From: an uncultured Clostridium sp.
GTDB lineage: Bacteria; Cyanobacteriota; Vampirovibrionia; Gastranaerophilales; Gastranaerophilaceae
Assembly (NCBI GenBank): GCA_958449715.1
Contig: CAUDIU010000069.1
Location: 1-9,015, forward strand
Direction of reading: 5' to 3'
DNA: 9,015 bases
In this document: in pieces, positions 1 through 6,067 of the stretch
Numbering within the stretch: position 1 is the first letter of the stretch
Layout of the letters: each line of letters begins with the position of its first letter
Translations under genes and position numbers: made by a program
The notes under the pieces: model-generated
What the model was told of the DNA's origin: nothing
What the model saw: the letters and a program-made list of their open reading frames with translations, nothing else
Database searches by the model: none

Positions 1-114
1 TTTACTTGATGAACTTACAATTCCTATTGTAACAAACAATGCCAATATTAATACTACAGCACCAATTACTCCATATAATAAAGGCTTATTTTCAAGTATT
101 TTCTGAAAGTCCAT
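1..114 (-). CDS. fliF: Flagellar MS-ring protein FliF, N-terminal fragment (38 codons, runs off the window)
   Basis: Reading leftwards from the ATG at 114, the frame stays open to the window edge. It gives a short hydrophilic start (MDFQKILENK), then a strongly hydrophobic stretch at about residues 11-34, then a Ser-rich run (SSSSK). FliF is the membrane protein that polymerises into the MS ring at the base of the flagellum, and it normally begins with a short cytoplasmic tail followed by a first transmembrane helix, as seen here. A good ribosome binding site (GAGGGAG) lies just upstream of the ATG. The gene follows fliE by 68 bp on the same strand, and fliE-fliF is a common flagellar operon order. 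The assignment rests on this context plus the membrane helix; 38 residues are too few to show a diagnostic domain. Confidence 0.72.
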   Translation of the reverse strand, partial: MDFQKILENKPLLYGVIGAVVLILALFVTIGIVSSSSK

Positions 115-182
115 TCTTCTCCCTCTTTACAAGCATTAATTATTTAATTTATTCCAAGTCTGTTTATCTATGTTTACTTATT

Positions 183-524
183 TTATACCTGAATTTGCAT
201 AACTTTGTCGTATGCTTGGATTACTTTACCAGTAAGTTGAGTTGCAACGTTAATACTAATTTCAGATTTTGCCATAGCTGTCATTACATCATGAATATCA
301 ACATTACCACTACCAGACATAACATCTTTTAGCAAATTATCAGGAGCATTCAATTCTGTATTCAGATTTTCAACCAATCCTGACATCACTTGTTTAAAAT
401 CAGGAGATGCTTGATCTTCTACTCGCGAAATTCTTGCAGATGGCATATTACCTACACCTGTATCCAACTTTGTATGTTGAATTCTACCTGCTAAATCATA
501 TTGCGGATAAAAGCTGTTATACAT
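183..524 (-). CDS. fliE: Flagellar hook-basal body complex protein FliE
   Basis: The 113-aa product matches FliE, the small export-substrate protein that joins the MS ring (FliF) to the proximal rod. The family signature is in the C-terminal half: VDIHDVMTAMAKSEIS at residues 75-90, followed by a helix ending KVIQAYDKVMQIQV (residues 100-113). This corresponds to the usual FliE ending of the type V-D-x-H-x-V-M ... A-Y-x-x-I-M-x-M-x-V. The length is normal for the family. The first ~40 residues are variable and have no signal peptide, as expected for a flagellar type III substrate. A ribosome binding site (AAAGGCAGG) precedes the ATG at 524. fliF follows. The gene immediately upstream is a dCMP deaminase rather than flgB/flgC, so this flagellar unit seems to begin with fliE here. 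Confidence 0.93.
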   Translation of the reverse strand: MYNSFYPQYDLAGRIQHTKLDTGVGNMPSARISRVEDQASPDFKQVMSGLVENLNTELNAPDNLLKDVMSGSGNVDIHDVMTAMAKSEISINVATQLTGKVIQAYDKVMQIQV

Positions 525-558
525 TATTGCCTGCCTTTCTATATTTATAATAGCGTAT

Positions 559-588
559 ATTTTAAAAATTTATACACCTAACAGGCAA
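559..588 (-). promoter_or_regulatory. Possible sigma-70-type promoter for fliE-fliF (weak)
   Basis: On the minus strand a TTGCCT (588-583) is followed after 18 bp by TAAAAT (564-559), about 35 bp before the fliE start codon. The surroundings are very AT-rich, so chance matches are easy. I see no sigma-28 (TAAAG...CCGATAA) or sigma-54 (GG...GC) flagellar promoter here. The 164-bp gap between fliE and the deaminase holds nothing else convincing. Confidence 0.28.
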
Positions 589-688
589 AAATCATCCAAA
601 TTCAGTAGAGAAATTACTAAATTTAAGCCAAATTTACTACCTGTCTTGCATGGCTTTAATGATTTTCAGCAAAAAATCAAGATTTTAA

Positions 689-1135
689 TTAATCTTCTTC
701 CAATTCTCTTCTAATATCATCTACTGTCACATGAAGAATTGGAGAATTTTCATCTTTTCGCAAAACTACATTTGTAATCCCAGATTGTACAATAAATCTT
801 TTACACAAAATGCAAATAAAATTGTGCCCCCAAATATACATTGTAGCACCTTTGCATCTATCTTGACCTGCCTGAATTATAGCATTTTGTTCTGCATGAA
901 TTGACCTGCAAGTTTCATATCTTGTCCCTGAAGGAATATTATGTTTAATTCTATAACATTCTCCTCTTTCATAACAAGATTCAACTTTTGATGGAGTTCC
1001 ATTATACCCGGTTGCTTTTATTTTTTTATCATCTCCTACAATTACAGCTCCAACTTGTGCTCTTATACAATTAGATCTGCTTGCACAGGTCTTTGCCAAG
1101 TCTAAAAAATAATCTTCCCATGATTTGATTTCCAT
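689..1135 (-). CDS. comEB: Zinc-dependent dCMP deaminase (ComEB/cytidine-deoxycytidylate deaminase family)
   Basis: The 148-aa protein carries the cytidine deaminase zinc motif: SIHAEQNAI at residues 78-86, where His80 is the zinc ligand and Glu82 the proton shuttle, and a C-x-x-C at Cys108/Cys111. An upstream Cys-rich element (SCYERGEC, residues 53-60) and NIPSG...YETCRS before the HAE motif are typical of the dCMP deaminase subgroup. These enzymes convert dCMP to dUMP in the cytosol, supplying thymidylate synthesis. The residue before the first Cys of C-x-x-C is Ile rather than the Pro of the common P-C-x-x-C form; some members of this subgroup also lack the Pro, so I do not read it as loss of function. 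The start is well supported by GGAGG at 1147-1143, 7 bp from the ATG. The gene is divergent from the glycosyltransferase, with 75 bp between them. Confidence 0.9.
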   Translation of the reverse strand: MEIKSWEDYFLDLAKTCASRSNCIRAQVGAVIVGDDKKIKATGYNGTPSKVESCYERGECYRIKHNIPSGTRYETCRSIHAEQNAIIQAGQDRCKGATMYIWGHNFICILCKRFIVQSGITNVVLRKDENSPILHVTVDDIRRELEED

Positions 1136-1210
1136 ATTCTTTCCTCCGTTTTTATTCTAGTATAAAATAATACCCCTTGCAAATAATCTTTTATATAATA
1201 TTATGAGGAT

Positions 1211-2083
1211 ATGCTTAATTTATTTAAGAGAGGCTCATTGAAAACTATAGACAAAATTTCTTTAGACAAAGAAATAGAAAACTATAGTATGAGCGGAGTT
1301 ACAGGTGATGAAAACGGTTTAATAATTTCTCTTACATCTTTTCCTCAAAGAATGTATGAAATTCACTATACCCTATACTCTTTACTTACTCAATCAGTGA
1401 AGCCTGCAAAAGTTATCCTATGGTTAGGAATTGAGCAATTTCCAAATAAAGAAAAAGATATCCCTGAAAAGGTTTTGAAACTAAAAGAAAATGGACTTAC
1501 AATAGGCTGGTATAAAAACCTACGTTCTTATACTAAACTAATTCCAACATTAACAAATTATCCAAATAATATTATTGTTACTGCAGATGATGATATTTAT
1601 TATGAAAAAGATTGGCTTGAAAAACTAACAAAAAGCTATGAAGAAAACAAAAATTGCATTATCTGTCATAGAGCACACAGAGTTAAAACTAAAAAAGGAA
1701 CTCTTGCACCTTATAAAAAATGGCCTAAAAAAATTAAAGGCGGAAAAGCATCTTACATGAATTTCTTAACAGGTGTAGGCGGAGTTTTATATCCTCCAAA
1801 TTGTTTATACAAAGACATTTTAAATGAAGATTTATTTATGGAATTAGCACCCAAAGCTGATGATGTATGGTTCTGGGCTATGGCAGTCTTAAATCACACA
1901 AAAATCCTTGTAGTTAAAGATTGGATTAGAGAACTAACCTATGTTAACCCAGAAAGAGAAAGAGGGTTAACAAATGAAATTACATTATTTTCATCCAACA
2001 AAAAAGGCGGAAATGATTTACAAATAGAAAATGTCATAAACCATTATCCGCAAATATTAGATATTTTAAAAGAAAAAATTTAA
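1211..2083 (+). CDS. GT-A-type glycosyltransferase (family 2-like, probable cell-surface glycan transferase)
   Basis: The 290-aa cytosolic protein resembles bacterial glycosyltransferases of the GT2-like type found in LPS and capsule loci. The core begins with a beta strand IISLTSFPQR (residues 38-47), followed by a helix and the typical TLYSLLTQS...AKVILWL element (54-72). The metal/nucleotide-sugar D-x-D site is IIVTADDDIYY (121-131; Asp126-128). CHRAHR follows at 152-157. A GVGGVLYPP acceptor-loop motif (188-196) and ADDVWFWAMAV (216-226), probably holding the catalytic acid, come next. There is no transmembrane segment. Donor and acceptor cannot be read from the sequence. The ATG at 1211 has GAGG only 2 bp away; a TTG at 1238 with AAGAGAGG 4 bp upstream is an alternative that would trim nine residues ahead of the conserved core. 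The end lies 8 bp from the end of the convergent purH-like gene, with no clear terminator between. Confidence 0.82.
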   Translation: MLNLFKRGSLKTIDKISLDKEIENYSMSGVTGDENGLIISLTSFPQRMYEIHYTLYSLLTQSVKPAKVILWLGIEQFPNKEKDIPEKVLKLKENGLTIGWYKNLRSYTKLIPTLTNYPNNIIVTADDDIYYEKDWLEKLTKSYEENKNCIICHRAHRVKTKKGTLAPYKKWPKKIKGGKASYMNFLTGVGGVLYPPNCLYKDILNEDLFMELAPKADDVWFWAMAVLNHTKILVVKDWIRELTYVNPERERGLTNEITLFSSNKKGGNDLQIENVINHYPQILDILKEKI

Positions 2084-2091
2084 AATTTTAA

Positions 2092-3597
2092 TTATTGTCT
2101 GTAATTTCTAATACCAGTTGTAATCATTGCAATACCATATTTATCACAGACTTCAATAAGTTTTTGATCTTTGATTGCTCCTCCTGGCTGAATTATCAAA
2201 CTTATTCGACCTTGTATTGCAGAGTATATACAATCCTCAGCCGGCAAGAAAGAATCTGAAGCTAAAACAGCTTCTTTAGATCCGTCACAAGCATAATTTA
2301 AAGCCCAGTCTACAGCTGACAATGCATTCGTTTGACCTTGAGCAATTGCAACAGATTTAAAATCTCTGGCAATTACAACAGAATTAGTCTTAGCATGTTT
2401 AACAACTTTCCAAGCAAAAATAGCATCTTCTATTTGTTCTGCCGTTGGCTTTTCTCTTGTTACGACTTTAAACATATCTTTATCTAATTCACTGTTATTT
2501 CTATCTTGTACTAATGCTCCAAAAGGAGTTAGAATAACTTCTTCAACAGTTAATCTTCTATATTCCTTCAATGGAGTATTTAATTTTACAAGTTTAATTT
2601 CAGAATTATCACTAAATAACTCTAGAGCTTTTTCATCGTAATCTGGTGCAACAACAACTTCTACAGCCATTGAATTTAAGTGCTTTGCAACCTCTTCATC
2701 AACAGTTTTTGAAAATCCTACAGTACCATAAAATGAACTAACAGGATCACAATCGAACGCTTTTGTATAAGCTTCATATAAAGATCGGCCTAATGCAACG
2801 CCACAAGGTTTTGTATGACGGATAATTGACACACAATTTACATCATAAAATTCACTAATTAAATTAGTAGCCTCTGTTACATTTAAAATATCATTAAAAG
2901 TTAATTCTTTACCATTTACAACCTCATAATCAATCATTCTGTCAGTTTTATAAATGGCACCTTTTTGATGAGGATTTTCACCGTATTTCATATCTTTTAA
3001 TTTTTCAAAACTAAATGTTTTAAAAGGCTTTTCCCCTGTTTGTTCTGATAATTTTGAACATATTAACCTGTCATAATTAGCTGTAAAATTAAATGCTTTA
3101 ACTGCTAATTTCAACCTGCCAAAATCGTTTGCGTTTAAAGCTACATAATAATCAACTTTATCAATTATTACAGTTACATTTTTATAATTTTTTGCACCAG
3201 CTCTTAATATTGCGACACCCGCAATATCAATTTTACTAAGCATTTCATCTACATCAGCAGATTCCAAAGCAAGTTTTTCAAACGGGCAAATATTAACAAC
3301 TACCATATCAAATGATTTTATTGCTAGTCTTTCTAATTCATTTAACTCCTTGGAATCTGAGCTATTTGCCAATATCCCTGCAAAAATTGTTTCATTAATT
3401 GCGGCAAAATCCTTTGATAAAAAACCAGAAGAATTTGAAAACTCTGCAACATCAATTACATCTATCTCTGCACTTTTCAAAAATTCATAAGTATCGCCAC
3501 CTGCGACAATTTCGTAATCAAACTTCTCAACTAAATTTTTTGCAAAATCTATTAAGCCAACTTTGTCATATACACTAATAAATGCTCGTCTTTTCAT
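2092..3597 (-). CDS. purH: PurH-like protein (AICAR transformylase/IMP cyclohydrolase family) with altered active-site residues
   Basis: The 501-aa protein aligns by eye with PurH, which carries out the last two steps of IMP synthesis. Residues 1 to about 195 are the MGS-like IMP cyclohydrolase domain: RRAFISVYDKVGL at 3-15, IDIAG at 123-127, LRAGAKN at 131-137. Residues 200-501 are the AICAR transformylase domain: YGENPHQK 205-212, DPVSSF 284-289, FAWKVVKHAKTNSV 394-407, QPGGAIKD 470-477. Several motifs are changed. The usual RVKTLHP stretch reads DFAAINE (63-69), the YPF tyrosine is Cys104, the catalytic Lys-His pair is Arg260-His261, and the final His is Gln501. Asp124, Lys136, His261 and Asn405 remain. 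The start has GAGG 7 bp upstream. The gene stands alone, not in a pur operon. It could be the lineage's divergent working PurH, a one-domain-active form, or a repurposed paralogue. The family is certain; the activity is not. Confidence 0.85.
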   Translation of the reverse strand: MKRRAFISVYDKVGLIDFAKNLVEKFDYEIVAGGDTYEFLKSAEIDVIDVAEFSNSSGFLSKDFAAINETIFAGILANSSDSKELNELERLAIKSFDMVVVNICPFEKLALESADVDEMLSKIDIAGVAILRAGAKNYKNVTVIIDKVDYYVALNANDFGRLKLAVKAFNFTANYDRLICSKLSEQTGEKPFKTFSFEKLKDMKYGENPHQKGAIYKTDRMIDYEVVNGKELTFNDILNVTEATNLISEFYDVNCVSIIRHTKPCGVALGRSLYEAYTKAFDCDPVSSFYGTVGFSKTVDEEVAKHLNSMAVEVVVAPDYDEKALELFSDNSEIKLVKLNTPLKEYRRLTVEEVILTPFGALVQDRNNSELDKDMFKVVTREKPTAEQIEDAIFAWKVVKHAKTNSVVIARDFKSVAIAQGQTNALSAVDWALNYACDGSKEAVLASDSFLPAEDCIYSAIQGRISLIIQPGGAIKDQKLIEVCDKYGIAMITTGIRNYRQ

Positions 3598-3621
3598 ATA
3601 GTTTCCTCAATTTCAATATAA

Positions 3622-3649
3622 TTTTTTATTATAGCACTATTATAAAAAA
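3622..3649. promoter_or_regulatory. Imperfect 28-bp palindrome over the purH-like promoter region (possible operator)
   Basis: Arms TTTTTTATTATAG and CTATTATAAAAAA flank a CA centre and pair at 12 of 13 positions. Two TATAAT hexamers readable on the minus strand (3644-3639 and 3633-3628) lie inside it, 25-50 bp before the purH-like start codon, so a protein bound here would cover the likely promoter. No good -35 hexamer accompanies either one. The AT-richness makes such palindromes less surprising than they look. Confidence 0.35.
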
Positions 3650-3690
3650 TTGATATTTTCTTAGCATTTCGTAACTATTTGTTGATTTTC

Positions 3691-3719
3691 TTGAAATTAT
3701 TTCTTTGCTATATTATAAT
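3691..3719 (+). promoter_or_regulatory. Consensus sigma-70-type promoter for the 216-aa coiled-coil protein gene
   Basis: TTGAAA (3691-3696), a 17-bp spacer and a perfect TATAAT (3714-3719) give a near-consensus housekeeping promoter. The expected transcript start at about 3726 leaves a 5' leader of roughly 15 nt that contains the ribosome binding site. This suggests steady, fairly strong expression. Confidence 0.7.
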
Positions 3720-3730
3720 TAATCAGTGAA

Positions 3731-3736
3731 AGAGGG
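3731..3736 (+). promoter_or_regulatory. Ribosome binding site that favours the second of two adjacent ATG codons
   Basis: AGAGGG sits 2 bp before the ATG at 3739 and 5 bp before the ATG at 3742. The latter spacing is much the more usual, so translation probably begins at 3742 and the first Met is not used. Confidence 0.6.
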
Positions 3737-3741
3737 TAATG

Positions 3742-4392
3742 ATGGTAAGTAATAGAATAACAGAAGGCGTAGGGAAAAAGATAGTTGAAGCCCTAAAAAA
3801 ACAGTCAGATATTGAAATTCAAAATGTAGTTGAAAATCCTGTTCCAGTTATCGAAGAACAACAAACATTTAATAATGATACTGAAATAGAATACACTACT
3901 GAACAAGAAGACGATTTTGAAGCTCAACAACCTTCAGAAAATCAAATTGAATTTGAACAGAATGAAACTTCAGATTACCAAAATGAATTTTCTAATCAAA
4001 ATATTCAAAATTTCTCTCAACCATCAATATTAACTCCTCCCCCAATTATTGAAAAAGAACCATTTGCTAATGACTTAGAAGGATTTGAAATTCCTACCAA
4101 TATAGCTGTACTAAAACAATTAATAAACCAACTTCCAGCTGGCGTTTCAAAACAAACAGGTGCACAAATTATTAAACAAACAATGGAAGCCCTTGGAATT
4201 TCAATGAAAAGTGTTCTTCAAGAAGCTCAACAAGTACAAGAAAGTTTAAATAATTCTGCAAGAGAATGTCAAACATCTATTATGGAATACAAAAAACAAA
4301 TAAATGTTCTTGAAAAACAATCACATAAACTTCAAAGACAATATGCAGCACTAAATGATATAATAAGTTTATTTATTCAAACAAATATATAA
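3742..4392 (+). CDS. Unrecognised 216-aa protein: acidic Gln/Glu-rich linker plus C-terminal coiled coil
   Basis: I do not recognise a named family. Counting from the ATG at 3742, there is a short N-terminal helix (residues 1-22, RITEGVGKKIVEALKK), then a long linker (about 30-110) rich in Glu, Gln and Asn with a Pro patch (TPPPI), which looks disordered. An ordered part begins at about 112: EIPTNIAVLKQLINQLP, then GVSKQTGAQIIKQTMEALGI (about 134-153). A long helix with coiled-coil character (about 155-208) ends in a hydrophobic ALNDIISLFI. There is no signal peptide or membrane segment, so it is probably cytosolic. A helix-linker-coiled-coil layout is common in scaffold or polar-organising proteins, but that is only a shape argument. 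The gene is monocistronic, with a consensus promoter and its own terminator, and diverges from the purH-like gene. An alternative start is 3739 (one extra Met). Confidence 0.8.
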   Translation: MVSNRITEGVGKKIVEALKKQSDIEIQNVVENPVPVIEEQQTFNNDTEIEYTTEQEDDFEAQQPSENQIEFEQNETSDYQNEFSNQNIQNFSQPSILTPPPIIEKEPFANDLEGFEIPTNIAVLKQLINQLPAGVSKQTGAQIIKQTMEALGISMKSVLQEAQQVQESLNNSARECQTSIMEYKKQINVLEKQSHKLQRQYAALNDIISLFIQTNI

Positions 4393-4420
4393 AAAAAACG
4401 GCTTAAATGCCGTTTTTTTT
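4391..4420. terminator. Bidirectional intrinsic terminator between convergent genes
   Basis: A perfect 12-bp stem (eight A-U pairs and CGGC/GCCG) closes a 6-nt loop (TTAAAT), with eight T on the plus strand and eight T on the minus strand. It overlaps the stop codon of the 216-aa gene (4390-4392) and lies 17 bp past the stop of the minus-strand 108-aa gene, so it can end both transcripts. Confidence 0.9.
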
Positions 4421-4436
4421 ATATTCTTTAAGCGAA

Positions 4437-4763
4437 TTATCTATATGAGAATGAACTTTGAATATTCTTATCAATCATACCCAGACAAGACTGATATTCT
4501 GCATCAATCATCTTCAATCGAGATTGATATTGCAACATTTGCATATCCAACTTCTGTTCTAAAACTTTCAACTTAGCTTGCCGTTGTTGAAGCATCTTTG
4601 TAGTCGGAGACTCAGGATCATAATCATTACCAACCTGCATCAAATCACTTACAGATTGTGACAACCCCATTTTGGTTTGAGTAATCAACTGGATTTTATA
4701 TTCCAAGTCCAATCTTTGTTGTTGAAGATACAATAATCTGATTTGTGAGGTAATTAATCCCAT
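4437..4763 (-). CDS. Unrecognised 108-aa coiled-coil protein, short relative of the 416-aa protein
   Basis: I do not recognise a named family. The protein is almost all helix. Residues 1-40 form an N-terminal module beginning MGLITSQIRLL with an E-Y-x-x-Q-x-I-x-Q core (21-29). A short polar break follows (NDYDPESP, 46-53), then a coiled coil (about 56-96), ending IDKNIQSSF (97-105). Ungapped, the first 34 residues share 13 identities with the start of the 416-aa protein at 6068-7318, and the C-terminal coiled coil plus ending also match it, so the two are built on the same frame with the centre missing here. There is no signal peptide or membrane segment. It lies 12 bp downstream of the 90-aa gene, which suggests a two-gene operon ending at the hairpin at 4391-4420. 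An A+G-rich sequence (AAAGGTAG) precedes the start at 4763. Confidence 0.78.
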   Translation of the reverse strand: MGLITSQIRLLYLQQQRLDLEYKIQLITQTKMGLSQSVSDLMQVGNDYDPESPTTKMLQQRQAKLKVLEQKLDMQMLQYQSRLKMIDAEYQSCLGMIDKNIQSSFSYR

Positions 4764-4775
4764 TTTTATCTACCT

Positions 4776-5048
4776 TTACCTTGTTTCATTGAGGTGATTG
4801 CCCCTCAAGAAAGTGTGCTGATTATTTTCTGCAATCAGCTGTTCCATTTTTTGAAACTGATGACGGTGATAATTTAATCTGTATTGTGCCATCTTTCGTT
4901 TCTTATTCATTGTAAGGAATTCTTTTATTCCTTCTACAAATGAATTTGACATTGCTTTTATAGGATTTTTCCTTATCAGGAAATTTTTTGAATATAACAA
5001 GAAATCTATTAATCTTTTTATATTCATTTCTAAAGTATCTCGAAGCAT
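4776..5048 (-). CDS. Unrecognised small basic protein (90 aa), first gene of a two-gene operon
   Basis: I do not recognise this protein. It is Lys/Arg/His-rich. The N-terminal part (residues 1-45) is helical with hydrophobic patches (IKRLIDFLLYSKNFLI), but these contain charges and do not form a clear membrane helix. The second half (about 47-78) is a basic amphipathic helix (KKRKMAQYRLNYHRH, then QFQKMEQLIAENN), of a kind that could pair with another coiled coil such as the downstream 108-aa product. Support for a real gene is a strong AAGGAG ribosome binding site 5 bp before the ATG at 5048 and tight linkage (12 bp) to the following gene. Met8 is a less likely internal start. An overlapping frame at 4903-5133 has no comparable start signal. 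Confidence 0.68.
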   Translation of the reverse strand: MLRDTLEMNIKRLIDFLLYSKNFLIRKNPIKAMSNSFVEGIKEFLTMNKKRKMAQYRLNYHRHQFQKMEQLIAENNQHTFLRGNHLNETR

Positions 5049-5098
5049 TTTTCTCCTTACACTTTAGACCTACATGTATATTAAAACAATCTACACTC

Positions 5099-5124
5099 AA
5101 ATATTGCCATGCACATGGATATTT
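5099..5124. repeat. Interrupted inverted repeat upstream of the 90-aa gene
   Basis: AAATAT-tg-CCATG, then CA, then CATGG-ATATTT. The arms pair over 11 bp with a 2-nt bulge on the left. The core CCATGCACATGG is a 5-bp inverted repeat. It lies about 50-75 bp before the 90-aa start codon in the 182-bp gap 5049-5230, where two ACATGT hexamers also occur. It could be an operator or a leader hairpin. No convincing -35/-10 pair is visible in this gap. Confidence 0.4.
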
Positions 5125-5202
5125 GCTTAACATGTCTTAATCTTTTGTAGTCTATAGTTATTCATACCTAATATTTAACGGATAAATTTATTAAAACTTT
5201 AA

Positions 5203-5241
5203 TAAAAATAAAAAAACTTGTAAAATAATTTTACAAGTTTT
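5203..5241 (-). terminator. Intrinsic terminator after the 416-aa/272-aa operon
   Basis: Arms AAAACTTGTAAAA (5213-5225) and TTTTACAAGTTTT (5229-5241) pair perfectly over 13 bp with a 3-nt loop. On the minus strand they are followed by a T-rich run (TTTTTTTATTTTTATT, down to about 5201). The stem overlaps the last codons and stop of the 272-aa gene (stop at 5233-5231). The low GC content of the stem makes it weaker than the other terminators here. Confidence 0.75.
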
Positions 5242-6049
5242 GAATAGCTTTACTATCACCATCGATAGATTCTTTAAGCATCTTTTTAACAACATCGCCC
5301 TGAGTATCGAGCATTTTACAAACTGTCTCAATATTACGAACTTTATTTGATAATATAGTATCTGCATTAGCGGTAATATTACCGGTTACATTCTGATAAG
5401 CAGCTAAAGCAGCAGATGATGTTCCTTGCATCAAGTTACCCATAACAATTGCAGGTAAACCATATTCCCCTAAATAAGGAGCAGCAGCTTGCATAATACC
5501 ACCCCAACCGGAAATTACACCAGCTACAGGTAATACGATATTTTTCATTGAAAAGCCGTAACCATTTGCAGCACCAAGGCCATAAGCTGCAGCACTTGCA
5601 ACATCAGCAATACCACCAACACCTGATGCATAACCAGTAGCAACACCAGATTCTGTACCCCAACCACTTACGATAGATGATGCTGCGCCAGTAGCATAAC
5701 CATCTAATCCCCAAGATACAGGAGCTGCCCCTGATGGAAAACCTGAATAATTATATAAAGAATCAATCCCGTAAGAAGATCCTCCATTAAATTTGGAAGC
5801 ATAAGAAGTTCCCGGTATATTCATTGATTCAGAAGCACCAAATACAGTTGCAAATGAAGATGGAGCAAACAAACTTGCCAAATTATATAAAAATCCGCCA
5901 GTTGCACCAAAGCCAGATCCAAGTCCATTACCAGAAACTGTTAAATCTCTTAATTGGTCATAAGTTTCCCATAATTGAGCTTTTGCATCACCACTTGCTG
6001 AGCCGAATTTATTTGCTATTACTAAGTAACTATCATTTTTATAAGCCAT
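5231..6049 (-). CDS. Unrecognised Gly/Ala/Ser-rich 272-aa protein, partner of the 416-aa protein
   Basis: I do not recognise a family. Residues 1-38 look like an ordered helix-forming start (MAYKNDSYLVIANKF ... QLWETYDQLRDL). Residues 39 to about 215 are low in charge and full of Gly, Ala, Ser, Tyr and Trp, with many G-x-G and small-residue patches such as SGVGGIADVASAAAYGLG (142-159), reminiscent of glycine-zipper or extracellular low-complexity proteins. Two moderately hydrophobic stretches (about 170-182 and 195-208) may be buried or membrane-touching. The last ~45 residues (230-272) form an amphipathic helix with Cys244. There is no N-terminal signal peptide, so any export would need a non-Sec route. 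The start is supported by AAGAGG 5 bp upstream of the ATG at 6049. It lies 18 bp after the 416-aa gene, so it is almost certainly co-transcribed with it, and it ends in its own terminator. Confidence 0.8.
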   Translation of the reverse strand: MAYKNDSYLVIANKFGSASGDAKAQLWETYDQLRDLTVSGNGLGSGFGATGGFLYNLASLFAPSSFATVFGASESMNIPGTSYASKFNGGSSYGIDSLYNYSGFPSGAAPVSWGLDGYATGAASSIVSGWGTESGVATGYASGVGGIADVASAAAYGLGAANGYGFSMKNIVLPVAGVISGWGGIMQAAAPYLGEYGLPAIVMGNLMQGTSSAALAAYQNVTGNITANADTILSNKVRNIETVCKMLDTQGDVVKKMLKESIDGDSKAIQNL

Positions 6050-6067
6050 TTGAACCTCTTATATATA

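Noticed and set aside
39..332. Plus-strand open frame of 97 codons
   Set aside because: It lies opposite fliE and the fliF start, has no ribosome binding site, and its Leu/Tyr/Ile/Asn-rich product is what antisense of AT-rich coding DNA gives.
657..690. AAAATC/GATTTT inverted repeat after the dCMP deaminase as a terminator
   Set aside because: The stem is short, wholly AT except one pair, and the loop would be 2-4 nt; too weak to call in such AT-rich DNA.
4903..5133. Minus-strand open frame of 76 codons overlapping the 90-aa gene
   Set aside because: It overlaps the better-supported 90-aa frame by about 145 bp, has no good ribosome binding site, and its upstream part covers the inverted repeat region.
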